From: Panopea generosa
Taxonomy: Eukaryota; Mollusca; Bivalvia; Adapedonta; Hiatellidae
NCBI GenBank assembly: GCA_029582155.1
Contig: CM055899.1
Location: 55,695,853 to 55,759,852 of the forward strand
Reading direction: 5' to 3'
DNA: 64,000 nt
Within the stretch, counting starts at the first letter, position 1. Every line of letters begins with the position of its first letter. The notes below the pieces were generated by a model. It worked only from the letters and a program-made list of their open reading frames with translations. It searched no databases and was not told where the DNA came from. Shown in pieces: positions 37,376-51,775 of this stretch. Both the position numbers and the translations under genes were made by a program.

Positions 37376-39912
37376 GTAAGACTTCTTTTGTATTTAAATG
37401 AAAATCACGTAATGAATTGAGTTCGAAATTGGGGAAGTTTTGTTGAATTAAAATTGTATCATGAAATATTGAGATTGGTATAGTAAACATGCTTCCCATC
37501 TTGCTTCAAACATACGTTAGTTATGAATATTGAAATATATAGACACCATGTCATGGCGTGCTTTAACATGAAATCAAGTTGATATACGTTTATATTGGAT
37601 TAAAGAAATATACAGATTTACACATTTATATTATAATAGCAATTTTGATTAAGTAAAACGCTGGCGAAATAGTTCCTGCTTTTATCGTCAAAGTATTTAG
37701 GTTGCAACGAAATACACGAAATTATTTGAAAAAACATTACTATTCAAATCTATTTAAAGACTTAATTGCGTTTGTTTTAGTGCTTAAATGCAGCCCCACT
37801 CTAAATCGTATGCTTTACGTTTATACTTATTTATTTTAATTTGAATGCTTAGAACGTATAGGAACCGATCTATATTCTGCTTCCTAGATAGATCTGAGTT
37901 CTTAGTGTTATTTTAGTAACATCGAGATAAGCTGGTAATACAACCGGAATGCCGTTGTATATCTATTCTTAAGAACTAAAATGTAGTACTGTTCTGCATT
38001 CACATTTAAGTTGTACACGGCAGCGAGGCATGAAACGTAATTAACAACGGAAGGTGTATATTCTATCACGCATTCAGACTATTAATACAACTCATTTCTC
38101 ATGGCATATGTACGGTAATGTCCTGTTTTGATGAAATAGAACAGACGGAAACAATTTAATGTGGTGCATTAAAATGTTATTGAAATGAGCATACAGATCT
38201 CGCATACGAGTCTCCATGCAAGTTGTAGCTTGCGCAATCAAAATCATTTTAATCAACATTTAGGTTTCCTCTCTACTTCTTGGAGACTTTAGAAAACGTA
38301 ATGGATATATTTTCTACTGTGATACATGTGTAGAGATTTAGGGCAAATGTTTTAAACTTTCCATCCGACGTAGAAAATGGTATCTTAAATTCAATTCTCC
38401 TTTGGGAACGTTATTATTATCGATGCAGCTACGTCGTTTTGTAATGAACACGAAACGATTCAAATAGAAATATCCGATCATTTTGATAATTTAGCACATT
38501 CGGTACATCACCTCCACCCATGTGTCAACCATGTAGTTATTTCTATTTATATATCCGTAAATTCACGATTAACTTAAATAAATTGCCACTATTTCATATA
38601 CATAAAACAACCATAACCACTACGGTAATCATATTATTCTTTATTCTATATTATTAATTCATTTTCATATACGTACTGATCAATAAGTTTACTAATTACC
38701 ATAAAAGTGTAATTCATAAAACGATAAAGAGAATGATTTCATAAGCATTATGTTTCCGTTTTTATCCTTATTCTATGATTGTATATACCAGCTACCATAA
38801 AGTATATATAAATAAAAATAAAACTATGTTTAAACTTAGTTCTAACTTCGAACGAGTACTCTGCACAGATAAAGGTGTCAATGTGCTTTGTTCATCACAT
38901 TGGTCTATTTAATGGTGGTTGTAAAATCGCTTTGCCATTTTTATGTTAATCCGTACATTTCTATGACTATGTCCTGTCTTTAACATTAATTTGCAAATTG
39001 CAATTTCAATATAACCATGCAGTTTATTACCACAAAATAACAACATTCCATGCACAACATCATTGTTTGTAGCTTAAAGTTTATTCTCTATTATTAATTT
39101 ATTTTCATATACGTATTGATAAATAAGTTTACTATTTACCATAGCATGGTACTTTTTAAAACGATAATGAAATTGATGTCAGAGACTGAGTTACGTATGT
39201 GTAAGTAGCTGTGTATTTATTCCTAAATGCAGAACTAGTCTGAAATCGCATTTTACTGTAAGCTGTACTTTCTGAAGGTGATTGCTATTTGTTTATTTAT
39301 TTTTTCATTTTTTTTAAATGTTATTATCTTCATTAAGTAATGTATATATATACTTGGTGAGTATGAAAAAACAAACTTTTATTATACAACGTAGTACAAC
39401 ACTTTTTTATATAAACTGTATCCACTTATTTAAAACAAACTGCATTTTAGCAGTTTGGGTATAGCCAGCAATATATAAAATTCACACAATATCCCATAAA
39501 CAGACTTTGTGGAAATTATTTTATTAGTATATTATTATTATATATGTGTAAAACGATATACTTATACTTTGTATTACGATTATATTACATTCAAACTTCA
39601 TTTTTCAATTAATACATACAATGAAAGAAAATCCTAAATTCACCATGACTTTAATACATTGATTATGATAGTTTTGTTTGTGGTGCAAATATATTACTAC
39701 AATTAACTTTAATTTTTTACGATGTATGTGCAACATTTTATGCACATCACCATTGTCCATAGCTTAAAGTTCCGAGTCACACAACTACCAATAGAAATAT
39801 ATTGCATATGTAATTCGTCAAAATCAACATGTAATCAATCTTTGGAATTGTTTAATAACTGTGTTTCATTGGACACGATACCGTTTTAGGAATGAATAGC
39901 ATTTACTTTGCA

Positions 39913-39933
39913 AAATGTGGAAAGTTCGGAAAG
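39913..39933 (+). pseudogene. dead microexon copy: acceptor lost
   Basis: The body aligns with the 21-base exons (MWKVRK after a split codon) and the donor GTAAGATTTGTTTTGTA is intact. The acceptor reads TTTGCAAAATG where the others read TTTGCAGAAATG, so the AG is missing. With no AG directly before it, the exon should be skipped. Its length is still 21 and it carries no stop. Confidence 0.75.
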
Positions 39934-40667
39934 GTAAGATTTGTTTTGTATTAACATGGGTATGACATGTAATTAATTGTGTAGTAAACATGCCGTACAT
40001 CTTTGAGTGCTTCAACCATGTGCGAATATGAGCATTGCAAAGGAATATACACCATGTCTTTTTGGTCAGGAATAATCGACAATACATTTAATTTAATAAT
40101 AGCAACTGATAAGGTAAATTTTGTTTTTTTTTAATAATGGAGCTAATTTCAGGATCAGTTTTTTTCCCGGTGTTAAAATTTGCGTTGCTTGAATATATGT
40201 GAACTTTAAGACACTGCCTTAAAATGCTTTTGATGTGGAGAAGTAGGTATCTATCAATATTGAAATCATCGTAATACTTTACTTATGCAGTTAAAATGCG
40301 ATAATCTGAGTGAATTATGATAGCGATGTTGTTTATTTAGTTTTATTTTCAAACGTCCTTTAACATTTATATACGTTTATCTTTGATTAAAGAAATGTAC
40401 AGATTTACACTTTTATAATGCAATAGCAATTGTGATTAAGTAAACCGTAGGCGAAAATATTTCGCTGGTTTCTAATCTACAAAAAAAATTAGTTGTAATA
40501 ATACTTCATGATATTTTTATTTTCATTTGCCAAGAAATAAAACAGTCGAAAACCATTAAAAGTGCGGTATTGATTATTTTATTGAAATCTGTATACAGAT
40601 CTCGCATACGAGTCACCGTGTCAACTGTATTTCGTTCAATCAGAAGCATTTTAATATATATATTAAT

Positions 40668-40790
40668 ATGAGTTTCTCCTCTTTACCTGTTGGACTTCAA
40701 CTGAAGGGATTTATTTTTAACTGTAACACTTATGTAGACGCAAGGCATGTTTTTTTTACTCTCAGTCTTACTAAGAAAACAGAATCTTAA
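40668..40790 (+). other. recurrent 40-codon ORF block, copy 1
   Basis: An ORF beginning MSFSSLPVGLQLKGFIF and ending LTKKTES before TAA. Related blocks lie at 47586-47708 and 50813-50935. Broken forms lie near 43446, 52526 and 54230, and shorter relatives end in a DAR|GTAAAT-like junction at about 45850, 49400 and 55600. No family is recognised. It may be a fossil exon or part of the cassette carried along passively. Confidence 0.4.
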
Positions 40791-41648
40791 ATTACATTAT
40801 TTTTTGAGAACATAATTTTGACGTTGCCTCGAGTAATCGAATTTCCGATGTATCAACATACATGTAGTTTTATAAAAGAACAGGAAACACTTCAAATAGA
40901 TATATCACATATTTTTGATAGTATAGCACAATCGGTACATGACCTTCCCCCACCTTTGTCTCAGCCATGCATTTATTTCCATTGTTCAATCTGCAAATTC
41001 ACGGTTGATTTAAAAGAAAAATGTCAATAAAACATAAAATTGTGCATCAAACAATTATAACGACTACGGTAATTACATTATTTTTAATTCTTTATTTTAA
41101 TGTATTTGATATACATATTGATCAATTAGTTAATTACTTACTATTTACCATAAAAGTGTTCTATAAAAAACGATAAAGTCTTAGAGATCAGCAATATTGT
41201 TTTCACTTTTATTATTTTTCTATGATTGTATATACCTGTTACCTTATAGTATATATAAAGAGAAGTAAAACTATGTTTAAACTTAGTTCTAACTTCGGAA
41301 GAATATTTCACATCACATTGGTCTATCAAATTGGAGTTGGGAAATCGAATCGCTATTTGTATGTTAATCTGTGCTTTCATATGACCTTGTCCTGTCTTTA
41401 ACAGCTATTTGCAGGTTACAATATTAATATTACCTTGCAGTTTATTACCACAAAATAAACAACATTTAATGCACATCAACATTGTCCGTAGCTTAATTTT
41501 CAAAGTCACACAACTTCCAAAAGAAATATATTGCATAAGTAATTCGTCAAAATCAACATATAATCAATCTTTGAAATTGTTTAATAACTGTGTTTTTTTT
41601 GGACACGATACTTTTTTATTATTGAATTGAATTGTCTTTACTTTTCAG

Positions 41649-41669
41649 AAACAAAGGAAGCTCAGAAAG
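41649..41669 (+). CDS. 21-base microexon, heptad ETKEAQK
   Basis: Preceded by TTTACTTTTCAG and followed by GTAAGACTTGTTTTGTATTA. Exactly seven codons in phase 1, entering with AA after an upstream G and leaving with G. It is highly charged and polar with the conserved alanine at position 5 shared by all intact 21-base copies. Confidence 0.78.
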
Positions 41670-42698
41670 GTAAGACTTGTTTTGTATTAACATGGGTATC
41701 ACATATAATAAATGGTGTAGTAAACATGCCGTACATCTTTGATTGCTTCCACCATGTGCTATTATGAGCATTGAAATGTATAGGCACCATGGCATGGCTG
41801 GTCAGGAATTATCGACAATACAGTTATGTTAAAACATGTCATAGCAACTGATCAGGTTAGTTTTGGGTTTTTAATGATGGAGCAAAGTTCAGTATCAGTT
41901 TTTTCTGGTGTTAGAATTTGCGTTGCTTGAATATTTGTGAACTTTTAGACACCGTCTAAAATATTTTCGATGTTGAAAAGTAGGGATTTATTGATATTGA
42001 GATCATCGTAACAAAATTTAGAACAATATTGCATAACCATATTGATTGAACAAATAATATGGTGGAGTGTTGCAGTTATAGACACTTGATCAAGGGGGAT
42101 ACCAATATTGCAATTATTGTTATTGCTAATATGTACACCATTATTGGGCGTTCAAAAACTGAGTTTTGTCAATAAAATGTTATAAGTTGTAAACATTTAG
42201 AAAAGTAAATATTTTAATAATTAATGCATTTCGCATAAACACTTTTGAATAACGATGCAATAATTTCAATATATTCGTTAATATAGTTTAAATGAGACTG
42301 TATTCGGAGCAAAGTCCCGGCATAAAAACGTACATACACAAATGCAATACTTAATTGGAAAACTATTTCACATCACATTAGTCTATCAAATTGGAGTTGG
42401 GAAATCGAATCGCCATTTGTATGTTAATCTGCACTTTCATATGACCTTGTCCTGTCTTTAACAGCTATTTGCATTTTACAATTTCAATATAACCTTGCAG
42501 ATTATTACCACAAAATAACAACATTTTATGCACATCACCATTGTCCGTGGCTTAAAAATCAAAGTCACACAACTCCCAAAAGAAATATGTTGCATATTGA
42601 ATGCGTCAAAATCAACATGTAATCAATCTTTGAAATTATTAAACTGTGTTTTATTGGACACGATACCGTTTAACGATTGAATTGTGTTTACTTTGCAG

Positions 42699-42719
42699 AA
42701 AAAATGAAAGCTGCGGAAG
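42699..42719 (+). CDS. 21-base microexon, heptad EKMKAAE
   Basis: Preceded by GTTTACTTTGCAG and followed by GTAAGACTTGTTTTGTATTA. Phase 1, seven codons. The exon sequence is identical to those at 50062 and 51776, although its cassette lies 7.4 kb away with other heptads in between. Confidence 0.82.
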
Positions 42720-43517
42720 GTAAGACTTGTTTTGTATTAACATTGGTTTCCCATATAATAAATGGTGTAGTAAACATGCCGTACATCTTTGAGTGCTTCC
42801 ACCATGTGCTATTATGAGCAATGAAATGTATAGACACCATGTCATGGCGGTTAAAGAATAATCGACATTACAGTTAATTTAATGATAGCAACTGATCATG
42901 ACAATTTTGTATTTTTTTCAATCAAGATCAGTTTTTTTTCCGGTGTTAGAATTTGTGTTATTTATATATATGTGATCTTTTACACGCCGCCGTAAATGTT
43001 TTTGATGTTGAGAAGTAGGAATCTATCGATATTCAGATCATCGTAATACTTAACTTATGCAGTTAAAATGCGATAATCTGAGCGAATATGATAGCGATGT
43101 TGTTTATTTAGTTTTATTTTCCAACGTCTTTTAACATTTATTCAAGTTGATATACGTTTATCTTTGATTAAAGAAACGTACAGATTTACACTTTTATAAT
43201 GCAATAGCAATTTTGATTAAGTAAACCGTAGTCGAAAATATTTCTCTGGTTTCTAATCTACAATTAACTTAGTTTTAATACTAATTCATGATATTGTTTT
43301 TTTTTCATTTGCCTAGAAATAAAAAAAAAAAATTTAAATTGCGGTATTGTTTATTTTATTGAAATCAGTATACAAATCTCGCTTACAAGTCACCGTGCCA
43401 ACTGTATTTCGTTCAATCAAAATCATTTTAATATATATGTTGTTATGAGTTTATCCTCTTTACCTGTTGGACTTCAACTTAATGGATATATTTTCTACTG
43501 TAACGCATATGTAGATG

Positions 43518-44101
43518 TCACCACCTTCTCCCCTTGCCCTCAATGGGCTGGATCCGGTAGAACAATTTATAGGATATTTAGATACATTGAACACATATCG
43601 AGTTTCCAATAGTTTTATATCTCTCCAATCATTCCATATATATATTCAGTGATCTATCATGCATTCTGAAACAAACATTAGAAACAATAAATACTATGAT
43701 ACATACAATAAAACAATCAATATACAACTTGTTCGGTGATGGTGGCTTACACAATGACAGTTCAATATAACATTTACAAATATCTGATTCACTTATAATA
43801 TTAAACAATTCGAATGGTTCCAATTATACAAAACAATATGTTGCTGATTATTGGAAAATATAACACAATATAATTACCTGTAGTTATAATAAATATTTCT
43901 CACATTTGTGGTTATCATCGCACAAACAAATGAATATGTCTTATTTCAACAATGTGAAAGTCACATAATGAGTGTAAAATCTGTGCACTGTTTTAGTTAT
44001 ATTTAGATCATAGACCTAAAGGGAAGTAATGAATGTACCAAACTAACTAAGCTACTGTTTTTACTTAAAGCTACCTACTCTGTATATAACATACTATGAC
44101 A
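43518..44101. mobile_element. 584-bp insertion with candidate 6-bp target duplication
   Basis: The 40-codon ORF block is split here: sequence matching the other copies stops at TATGTAGATG (43517) and resumes at TAGATGCAAAGCAAATG (44102). TAGATG flanks both sides. The insert begins TCACCACCTTCTCCCCTTGC and ends TATATAACATACTATGACA, with no poly(A), no clear inverted ends and no coding motif. Family unknown. Confidence 0.7.
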
Positions 44102-44995
44102 TAGATGCAAAGCAAATGTTTTCGACTCTCAGTCTTACTAAGAAGACAGTACTTGAATTCCATTTTATTTTGAGAAAATGATTTTGACGTTGACTCGAAT
44201 AATCGAATTTTTCGATGTATCAACATAGTTTTATAAAAGAACAGGAAAATTTCAAATAGATATATCACATATATTTGATAGTATAGCACAATCGGTACAT
44301 GGCCTCCTCCAACGTTGTCTCAGCCATGCATTTATTTTAATTGTCCCATCTGCAAATTCACGGTTGATTTAAAGAAATTGTCAATAACACATATGCATCA
44401 GTCAGTTATAACGACTACGATAATTATATAGTTTTAAATTCTCTGTTATTAAAGTATTTTGATATACATGTTGATCAATTAGTTAACTATTTACTGTTTA
44501 CCATAAAAGTGTTATATATAAAATGATAAAATCTTAGAGATAAACATTATGTTGTCGCTTTTTTTTACTTTTTCTATGATTGTATATACCTGTTACCATA
44601 TAGTATATATAAAGTGAAATAAAACTATGCTTAAACTTGGTTCTAACTACTAAAGAATATTTCACATCACATTGGTCTATCGAATTGTAGTTGAAAAATC
44701 GCATCGCCATTTGCATGTTAATCCGCACTTTCCTATGAACTTATCCAGTCTTTAACAGCAATTTGCATATTGCAATTTTGATATAACCTTGCAGTTTATT
44801 ACCACAAAATAACAACATTTTATGCACATCACCAATGTCCGTAGCTTAATGTTCAAAGTTACACAACTACCAAAAGACATATATTGCATATGTAATTCGT
44901 CAAAATCAACATGTAATCAATCTTTGAAATTGTTTAATAACTGTGTTTTATTGGACTCGATACCTTTTTATGATTGAATTGTATTTACATTGCAG

Positions 44996-45016
44996 AAATG
45001 GGAAAAGCTCGGGAAG
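44996..45016 (+). CDS. 21-base microexon, heptad EMGKARE
   Basis: Preceded by TTTACATTGCAG and followed by GTAAGACTTGTTTTGTATTA. Phase 1, seven codons. It differs from the EKMKAAE type by a one-position shift of the methionine, while alanine 5 is kept. Confidence 0.82.
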
Positions 45017-46129
45017 GTAAGACTTGTTTTGTATTAACATGGGTATCACATATACTAAATGGTGTAGTAAACATGCCGTACATCATTGTGTGCTTCCACC
45101 ATGTGCTATTATGAGCATTGAAATGTATAGGTACAATGGCATGGCGGGTCAGGAATAATCGACAAAACATTTATGTTAAAACATGTAATAGCTACTGATC
45201 AGGTTAGTTTTGGTTTTTTAATGATGGAGCAAAGTTCAGTATCAGTTTTTTCGCCGGTGTTAGAAAGTGTATTGCTTGAATATTTGTGAACTTTTAGACA
45301 CCGCTTATTTAAACTCGAATGCGAAGAAAGCCAAGAAGCAGGAAATCGAATCCGCAACATGTCGTTGTGTATTTATTCCTAAGAACTAGAATGTAGCACA
45401 GGTTGAAATCAGACTTTACATGTACATGGTAGCGAGGCATGGAACGGAATTAACAACGGAATGTGTATATTTGAACACGCATTCAGACTATTAATACTAA
45501 ATTCTCTTGTCATTTACAAAGAACCTATTGGCACTATATATCAATATAATTGCATTGTTATTATTTATTTATTATTATATAATATATACAATAAAATATT
45601 ATAAAATTACTTTCATTGATCCTGGCATGTGGTATCTTTTTGGTGAAATAAAACAGACGGAAACCATTTTAAGGGCGGTATTGAAATTCTCTTGAACTGA
45701 CCATCCATATCCTGCATACGAGACTCAGTCCCAGTTGTGGTTTGCTCAATAAAATCATCTTTTGACAAATATTCTAGTTTAATCTCGGCTGCTGTTGGTG
45801 TTTGGAAATGTAACGATCACATTTACCACTGTAACAAATATAGAGACGCAAGGTAAATGTTTTCAACTTTCCATTTGACTAAAAAAACAGTATCTTATAA
45901 TACAATCGCTATATGTTTCCCTTTAAAATTATCTCAACCATGCAATTATTTCTAATGTTCCATTCGCAAATTCAAGGTTAATTTAAAGAATTTGTCAATA
46001 TCACATATCCATATAACAAATACAAACATGCCATACATCTTTGTGTGTTTCCAGTATGGGTTACCAATTTAGTTACAACGAAAGGCACGTTTTTTTTCGA
46101 AAACATTATTTCCATCCGTTTAATTCGGT

Positions 46130-46330
46130 GCTTTACGTTTATACTAATTGGTTTTTACTTGAATGCAAAGAAATCTCAGAACATATATGAACCGCTCTAT
46201 TTCCTAGAAATCACTGAGAACTTCGTGTTTTATTTTTGTGGCATTGGGTCAAGCTGGAATTCGAACCTGCAACATGTGGCATGAGCGGTCAACACTGTCA
46301 CAACTACACTATATCCGGTAAAGTACCATC
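46130..46330 (-). mobile_element. tRNA-derived SINE, minus orientation
   Basis: On the minus strand: CCGGATATAGTGTAGTTGTG with a box A-like TAGTGTAGTTGTGA, then TGTTGACCGCTCATGCCAC and a perfect box B GGTTCGAATTCC at about 46255-46266. The body extends left to about 46130. It is the best-preserved head of this family in the window; the copy near 55900-56060 has lost the head. Confidence 0.75.
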
Positions 46331-47585
46331 CCGCTTAACATCGCAGGATTTCAACTTGTACACGGCAGAGAGGTCTGAACATCGATAACGGTAGTTTTTG
46401 ATGGCCATTGCAATCTGTTTATTAACAGGATTTCAAAAGGATGATTATCGTTGATATTTATGTAACATGTCTATGCATCTCTACCTTCTTGCATGTATTT
46501 CAGAATCAAATAATGACACAAGCATAGTCTGGATAGTAATTTGCATTCTGAAGTAAAATTATGTCATTTTTGTAGTCTATATATTGCATTTTCTTACGTT
46601 AATTGATTTATTCTTCTGTTTGTGTGTAAACTAATGTTAAACGTAAACATCATAATATTGCTCTGTTAACAACCTACATGATAAGTTGTAAACATGCTAA
46701 TAACACATAATAAAACGAGACTGGAAAGAATGGAGGGTAGTTATTCAACAGACTCTCGTCTGATTTTAACACCATACTAATATACCTGTATAATATTTTG
46801 AACATATATATTTACCATAAAAAATATGACAAATCATTTTTGTACATGACACTGTTTAACAATTCTGATAAAAAGCGTCAGTCGAAGAAAATATATCTCG
46901 GTCGAATATCGTATAACACAGTCGAAAACCTGAGAGCTAGTATCGAGTAACATATTGGTACATCCACTGTATTTATTGAAGGACAATGAATGTTTTCTAC
47001 AGCACTAGATAACTTTGAATGATATTTGCTGTCATAAACGTAAAGTAGTATAGAGTATTTTGTGTTTTAATATTATCCTTTAAATGATTTTAATATATAA
47101 AGAAAGTTCATGGACTTCTGGAATAGGCATCATAGTGTTATATTGGTAAAGCAAACATCTGGCCAAGTAGAACCCATTTGCTTTACGCATGACATAAATA
47201 TATAATTTCGTGTTTTGCAGCATTAGACATTTTAAATTCCACAAAAGTATTATATTATTGCAAACAACTCATGCTAATTGTTGTTTTTGTAACTAAACAC
47301 TTGTTTTCGATAATTATGCATTACTAGCTAAATATCAATGTTTATTTTCTGCATTTAAGACAATCTCAATAAAGAAACGAAGTTTGAAAAATACGTTACA
47401 ATTTTCAATTTAACAAATGTTTATCGTAATTTATGATATTTTTTTTCATTTTGACTAGAAATAAAACAGTTGAAAACTATTTAAAGTGTGATATTGACAA
47501 GTTTATTGAAATTAGTATACAAATCTGGCAAACGAGTCACCGTGCCAACTGTATTTCGTTCAATCAAAATCATTTTAATATAAAA

Positions 47586-47708
47586 ATGAGTTTCTCTTCT
47601 TTACCTGTTGGACTTCAACTTAATGGATTTATTTCCTATTGTAACACATATGTAGACGCAAGGCAAGTGTTTTTGACTCTCTGTCTTACTAAGAAAACAA
47701 TATCTTAA
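47586..47708 (+). other. recurrent 40-codon ORF block, copy 2
   Basis: Reads MSFSSLPVGLQLNGFISYCN, then TYVDARQVFLTLCLTKKTIS and TAA. It is intact. The conserved core across the copies is N-G-x-I-x-x-CN-x-x-VD-x-x-Q-V-F. A donor-like AGACGCAAGGCAAGTG lies inside it, where related blocks have AAGGTAAATG, so it may once have been an exon ending at DAR. Confidence 0.4.
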
Positions 47709-48556
47709 ATTCAATTCATTTTTAGAACAGGATATTGATGTTGACTCGAAAATTCGAATGTTCGATGTATCAACATCTATTTATAAAAGAACAGGAAACA
47801 CTTCAAAAAGATATATCACATATTTTTGATAGTATAGCACAATTGGTACATGGCCTCCTCCACTGTTGTCTCAGCCATGCATTTATTTTCATTGTTCCAT
47901 CTGCAAATCACGGTTGATTTAAAGAAATTGTCAATAACACATATGCATCAAACAATTATAACGACTACGGTAATTATATAGTTTTTAATTCTCTATTATT
48001 AATGTATTTTGATATACATATTGTTCAATTAGTTAACTATTTACCACAAAAGTGTTCTAAATAAAACGATAAAGTCTTAGTGATACATGTAAGTATTATG
48101 TTTTCGTCTTTATCCTTATTCTATGATTGTATAAACCTGTTACCATCCATAAAGTATCTATAAAGAGAAATAAAACTATGTTTAAACGTTCTAACTTCTT
48201 AAGAATATTTCACATCACATTGGTCTATCGAATTGTAGTTGGGAAATCGCATCGCCATTTGTATAGTAATCCGCACTTTCCTATGAACTTGTCCAGACTT
48301 TAACAGAAATTTGCATATTACAATTTCAATATATCCTTGTAGTTTATTACCACAAAATAACAACATTTGATGTAGATCAACATTGTCTGTAGCTCAAAGT
48401 CCAAAGTCGAAGTTCAAAGTCACACAACTACCAAAAGAAATATATTGCATATGTAATTCGTCAAAATCAACATGTAATCTATCTTTGAAAGTGTTTAATA
48501 ACTTTGTTTTATTGGACACGATACCTTTTTATGATTGAATTGTATTTACATTGCAG

Positions 48557-48577
48557 AAATGGGGACAGCTCGGGAAG
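48557..48577 (+). CDS. 21-base microexon, heptad EMGTARE
   Basis: Preceded by TTTACATTGCAG and followed by GTAAGATTTGTTTTGTATTA. Phase 1, seven codons. The closest relative is EMGKARE at 44996, in a cassette of matching layout, which supports a local duplication of the longer cassette type. Confidence 0.82.
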
Positions 48578-50061
48578 GTAAGATTTGTTTTGTATTAACA
48601 TGGGTATCACATATAATTAAGGGCGTAGTAAACATGTGTGCTTCCACCATGTGCTATTATGAGCATTGCAATGTATAGGCACCATGGCATGGCGGGTCAG
48701 GAATAATCGACAATACATTTAATTTAATACATGTACTAGCAACTGATCAGGTTAATTTTTGTTTTTTAATGATGGAGCAAAGTTCAGTATCAGTTTTTTT
48801 CCGGTGTTGTAACTTGCCTTGCTTGAATTTTTGTGAACTTTTAGACACCGCTTATTTAAACTCGAATGCTAAAACAGCCCAGAAGTGGGAAATCGAATCC
48901 GCAACATGTCGTTGTATACTTTTCCTAAGAACTAGAATGTAGCGCAGGTTGAAATCATATTTAATTTGTACATGGTAGCGAGGAATGGAACGGAATTAAC
49001 AACGGAATGTGCATATTTGAACACGCATTCAGATTATTAATACTAATTTCTAATTTCTTGTCATTTACAAAGAACCTATTGGCACTATATATCAATATAA
49101 TTGCATTGTTATTATTTATTTAATATCAAATAATATATACAATAAAATATTATTAAATTAATTTCTTTGATACTGGCATGTTGTATCTTATTGGTGAAAT
49201 AAAACAGACGGAAACCATTTTAAGGGCGGTATTGAAATTCTATTTAACTGACAATGCATATCCTGCATACGAGACTCAGTCCCAGTTGTAGCTCGCTTAA
49301 TAAAATCATCTTTTGACAAATATTCGAGTTTACTCTCGGCTGCTGTGGGCGTTTGGAAATGTAACGATCACATTTACCACTGTAACAAATATAGAGACGC
49401 AAGGTAAATGTTTTCAACTTTTTATTTGACTAAAAAGACAGTTTCTTATAATACAATCGATATATGTTTTCCTCGAAAAATTATCTCAACCATGCAATTA
49501 TTTCTAGTGTTCCATCCGCAAATTCAAGGTTAATTTAAAGAAATTGTCAATATCACATTTCCATATAACAACTACAAACATGCCATACATCTTTGCGTGC
49601 TTCCAGCATGTGTTACCATTTTAGTTACAACGAAAGGCATGTTTTATTTCGAAATCATTTTTTCCATTCGTTTAATTCAGTGCTTTACGTTTATATTAAT
49701 TCGTTTTTACTTGAATGCAAAGAAATCTCAGAACATATTGGTCTATCAAATCGGAGTTTGGAAATTGAATAGCAATTTGTAAATTAATCTGCATTTTCAT
49801 ATAATCTTGTCCTGTCTTTAACAGCAATTTGCATAATACAATTTCAATATAAAATTGCAGTTTATTACCACAAAATAACAACATTTTATGCACATCACCA
49901 TTGTCCGTAGCTTAAAAATCAAAATCACACAACTACCAAAATATATATATTGCATATTTAATTCGTTAAAATCAATATGCAATCAATCTTTGAAATTGTT
50001 TAATAACTGTGTTTTATTGAACACGATACCGTTTTACGATTTAATTGTGTTTACTTTGCAG

Positions 50062-50082
50062 AAAAAATGAAAGCTGCGGAAG
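50062..50082 (+). CDS. 21-base microexon, heptad EKMKAAE
   Basis: Preceded by GTTTACTTTGCAG and followed by GTAAGACTTGTTTTATATTA. Phase 1, seven codons, identical to the exons at 42699 and 51776. Confidence 0.83.
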
Positions 50083-50812
50083 GTAAGACTTGTTTTATAT
50101 TAACATGAGATTCCCATATAATAAATGGTGTAGTAAACATGCCGTGCGTCTTTGACTGCTTCCACCATGTGCTATTATGAGCAATGAAATGTATAGACAC
50201 CATGTCATGGCGGTTAAAGAATAATCAACATTACATTTAATTTAATGGTAGCAACTGATCATGTAATTTTTTTTTTTCAATCAAGATCAGTTTTTTTTCA
50301 GGTGTTATAATTTGTGATGTTTTAATATATGTGAACTTTTAGACACCGCCGTAAATGTTTTTGATGTTGAGAAGTAGGAATCGATCGATATTGAGATCAT
50401 CGTAATACTTAACTTATGCAATTAAAATGCGATAATCTGAGTGAATTATGATAGCGATGTTGTTTATTTAGTTTTATTTTCCAACGTCCTTTAACATTTA
50501 TTCAAGTTGATATACGTTTATCTTGGGTTAAAGAAATGTACAGATTTACACTTTTATAATGCAATAGCAATTTTGATTAAGAAAACGGTAGTCGAAAATA
50601 TTTCTCTGGTTTTTAATCTACAAAAATAAATTAGTTGTAATACAAATTCATGATATCTTTTTTTTCATTTGCCTAGAAATAAAACGGTCGAAAACCATTT
50701 AAAGTGCGGTATTGTATATTTTATTGACATCAGTATACAAATCTAGCTTCCGAGTCACCGTGCTAACTATATTTCGTTCAATCAAAATCATTTTTATATA
50801 TATGCTATAATT

Positions 50813-50935
50813 ATGAGTTTCTACTCTTCACCTGTTGGACTTCAACTTAATGGATATATTTTCTACTGTAACACTTTTGTAGACGTAAAGCAAGTGTTTT
50901 CGACTATCAGTCTTACTAAGAAAACAGTATCTTAA
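50813..50935 (+). other. recurrent 40-codon ORF block, copy 3
   Basis: Reads MSFYSSPVGLQLNGYIFYCN, then TFVDVKQVFSTISLTKKTVS and TAA; intact. The next copy near 52524 has lost one base in the CTGTAACAC stretch and is out of frame, and the copy near 54230 ends early. Confidence 0.4.
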
Positions 50936-51775
50936 ATTACATTTTTTTTTTGAGAACATGATTTTGACTTTGACTCGAATAATCTAATTTTCGATGTATC
51001 AACATTGATTTATAAAAGAACAGGAAACACTTAATATAGATATATCACATATTTTGGAAAGTGTAGCACAATCTGTACATGGCCTCCCCCACTGTTGTCT
51101 CAGCCATGCATTTATTTCCACTGTTCCATCTGCAAATTCATGATTGATTTAAAGAAATTGTCAATAGCACATCCGCATCAAACAATTATAACGACTACGG
51201 TAATTATATAGTTTTTAATTCTGTATAATTATTAATGTATTTTGATATATATATTGATCAATTCGTTTACTATTAACTGTTTACCATAGAAGTGTTTATA
51301 TAAAACGATAAAGTCTTAGAGATAAGCGTTATTGTTTCCGCTTTTATTATTTTTATATGATTTTATATACCTGTTACCATATAGTATATATAAAGAGAAA
51401 TAAAACTATGTTGAAACATTGTTCTAACTTCGGAGGAATATTTCACATCACATTGGTCTATCGAATTGTAGTTGGGAAATCGCATCACCATTTGTATGTT
51501 AATCTGCATTTTCATATGACCTTGTCCTGTCTTTAACAGCTATTTGCATGTTACAATTTCAATATAACCTTGCAGTTTTTTACCACAAAATAACAACATT
51601 TTATGCACATCACCATTGTCCGTAGCTTAAAAATCAAAGTCACACAACTACCAAAAAAATATGTTGCATATTTAATTTGTCAAAATCAACAAGTAATCAA
51701 TCTTTGAAATTGTTTAATAACTGTGTTTTATTGGACACGATACCGTTTTACGATTGAATTGTGTTTACTTTGCAG

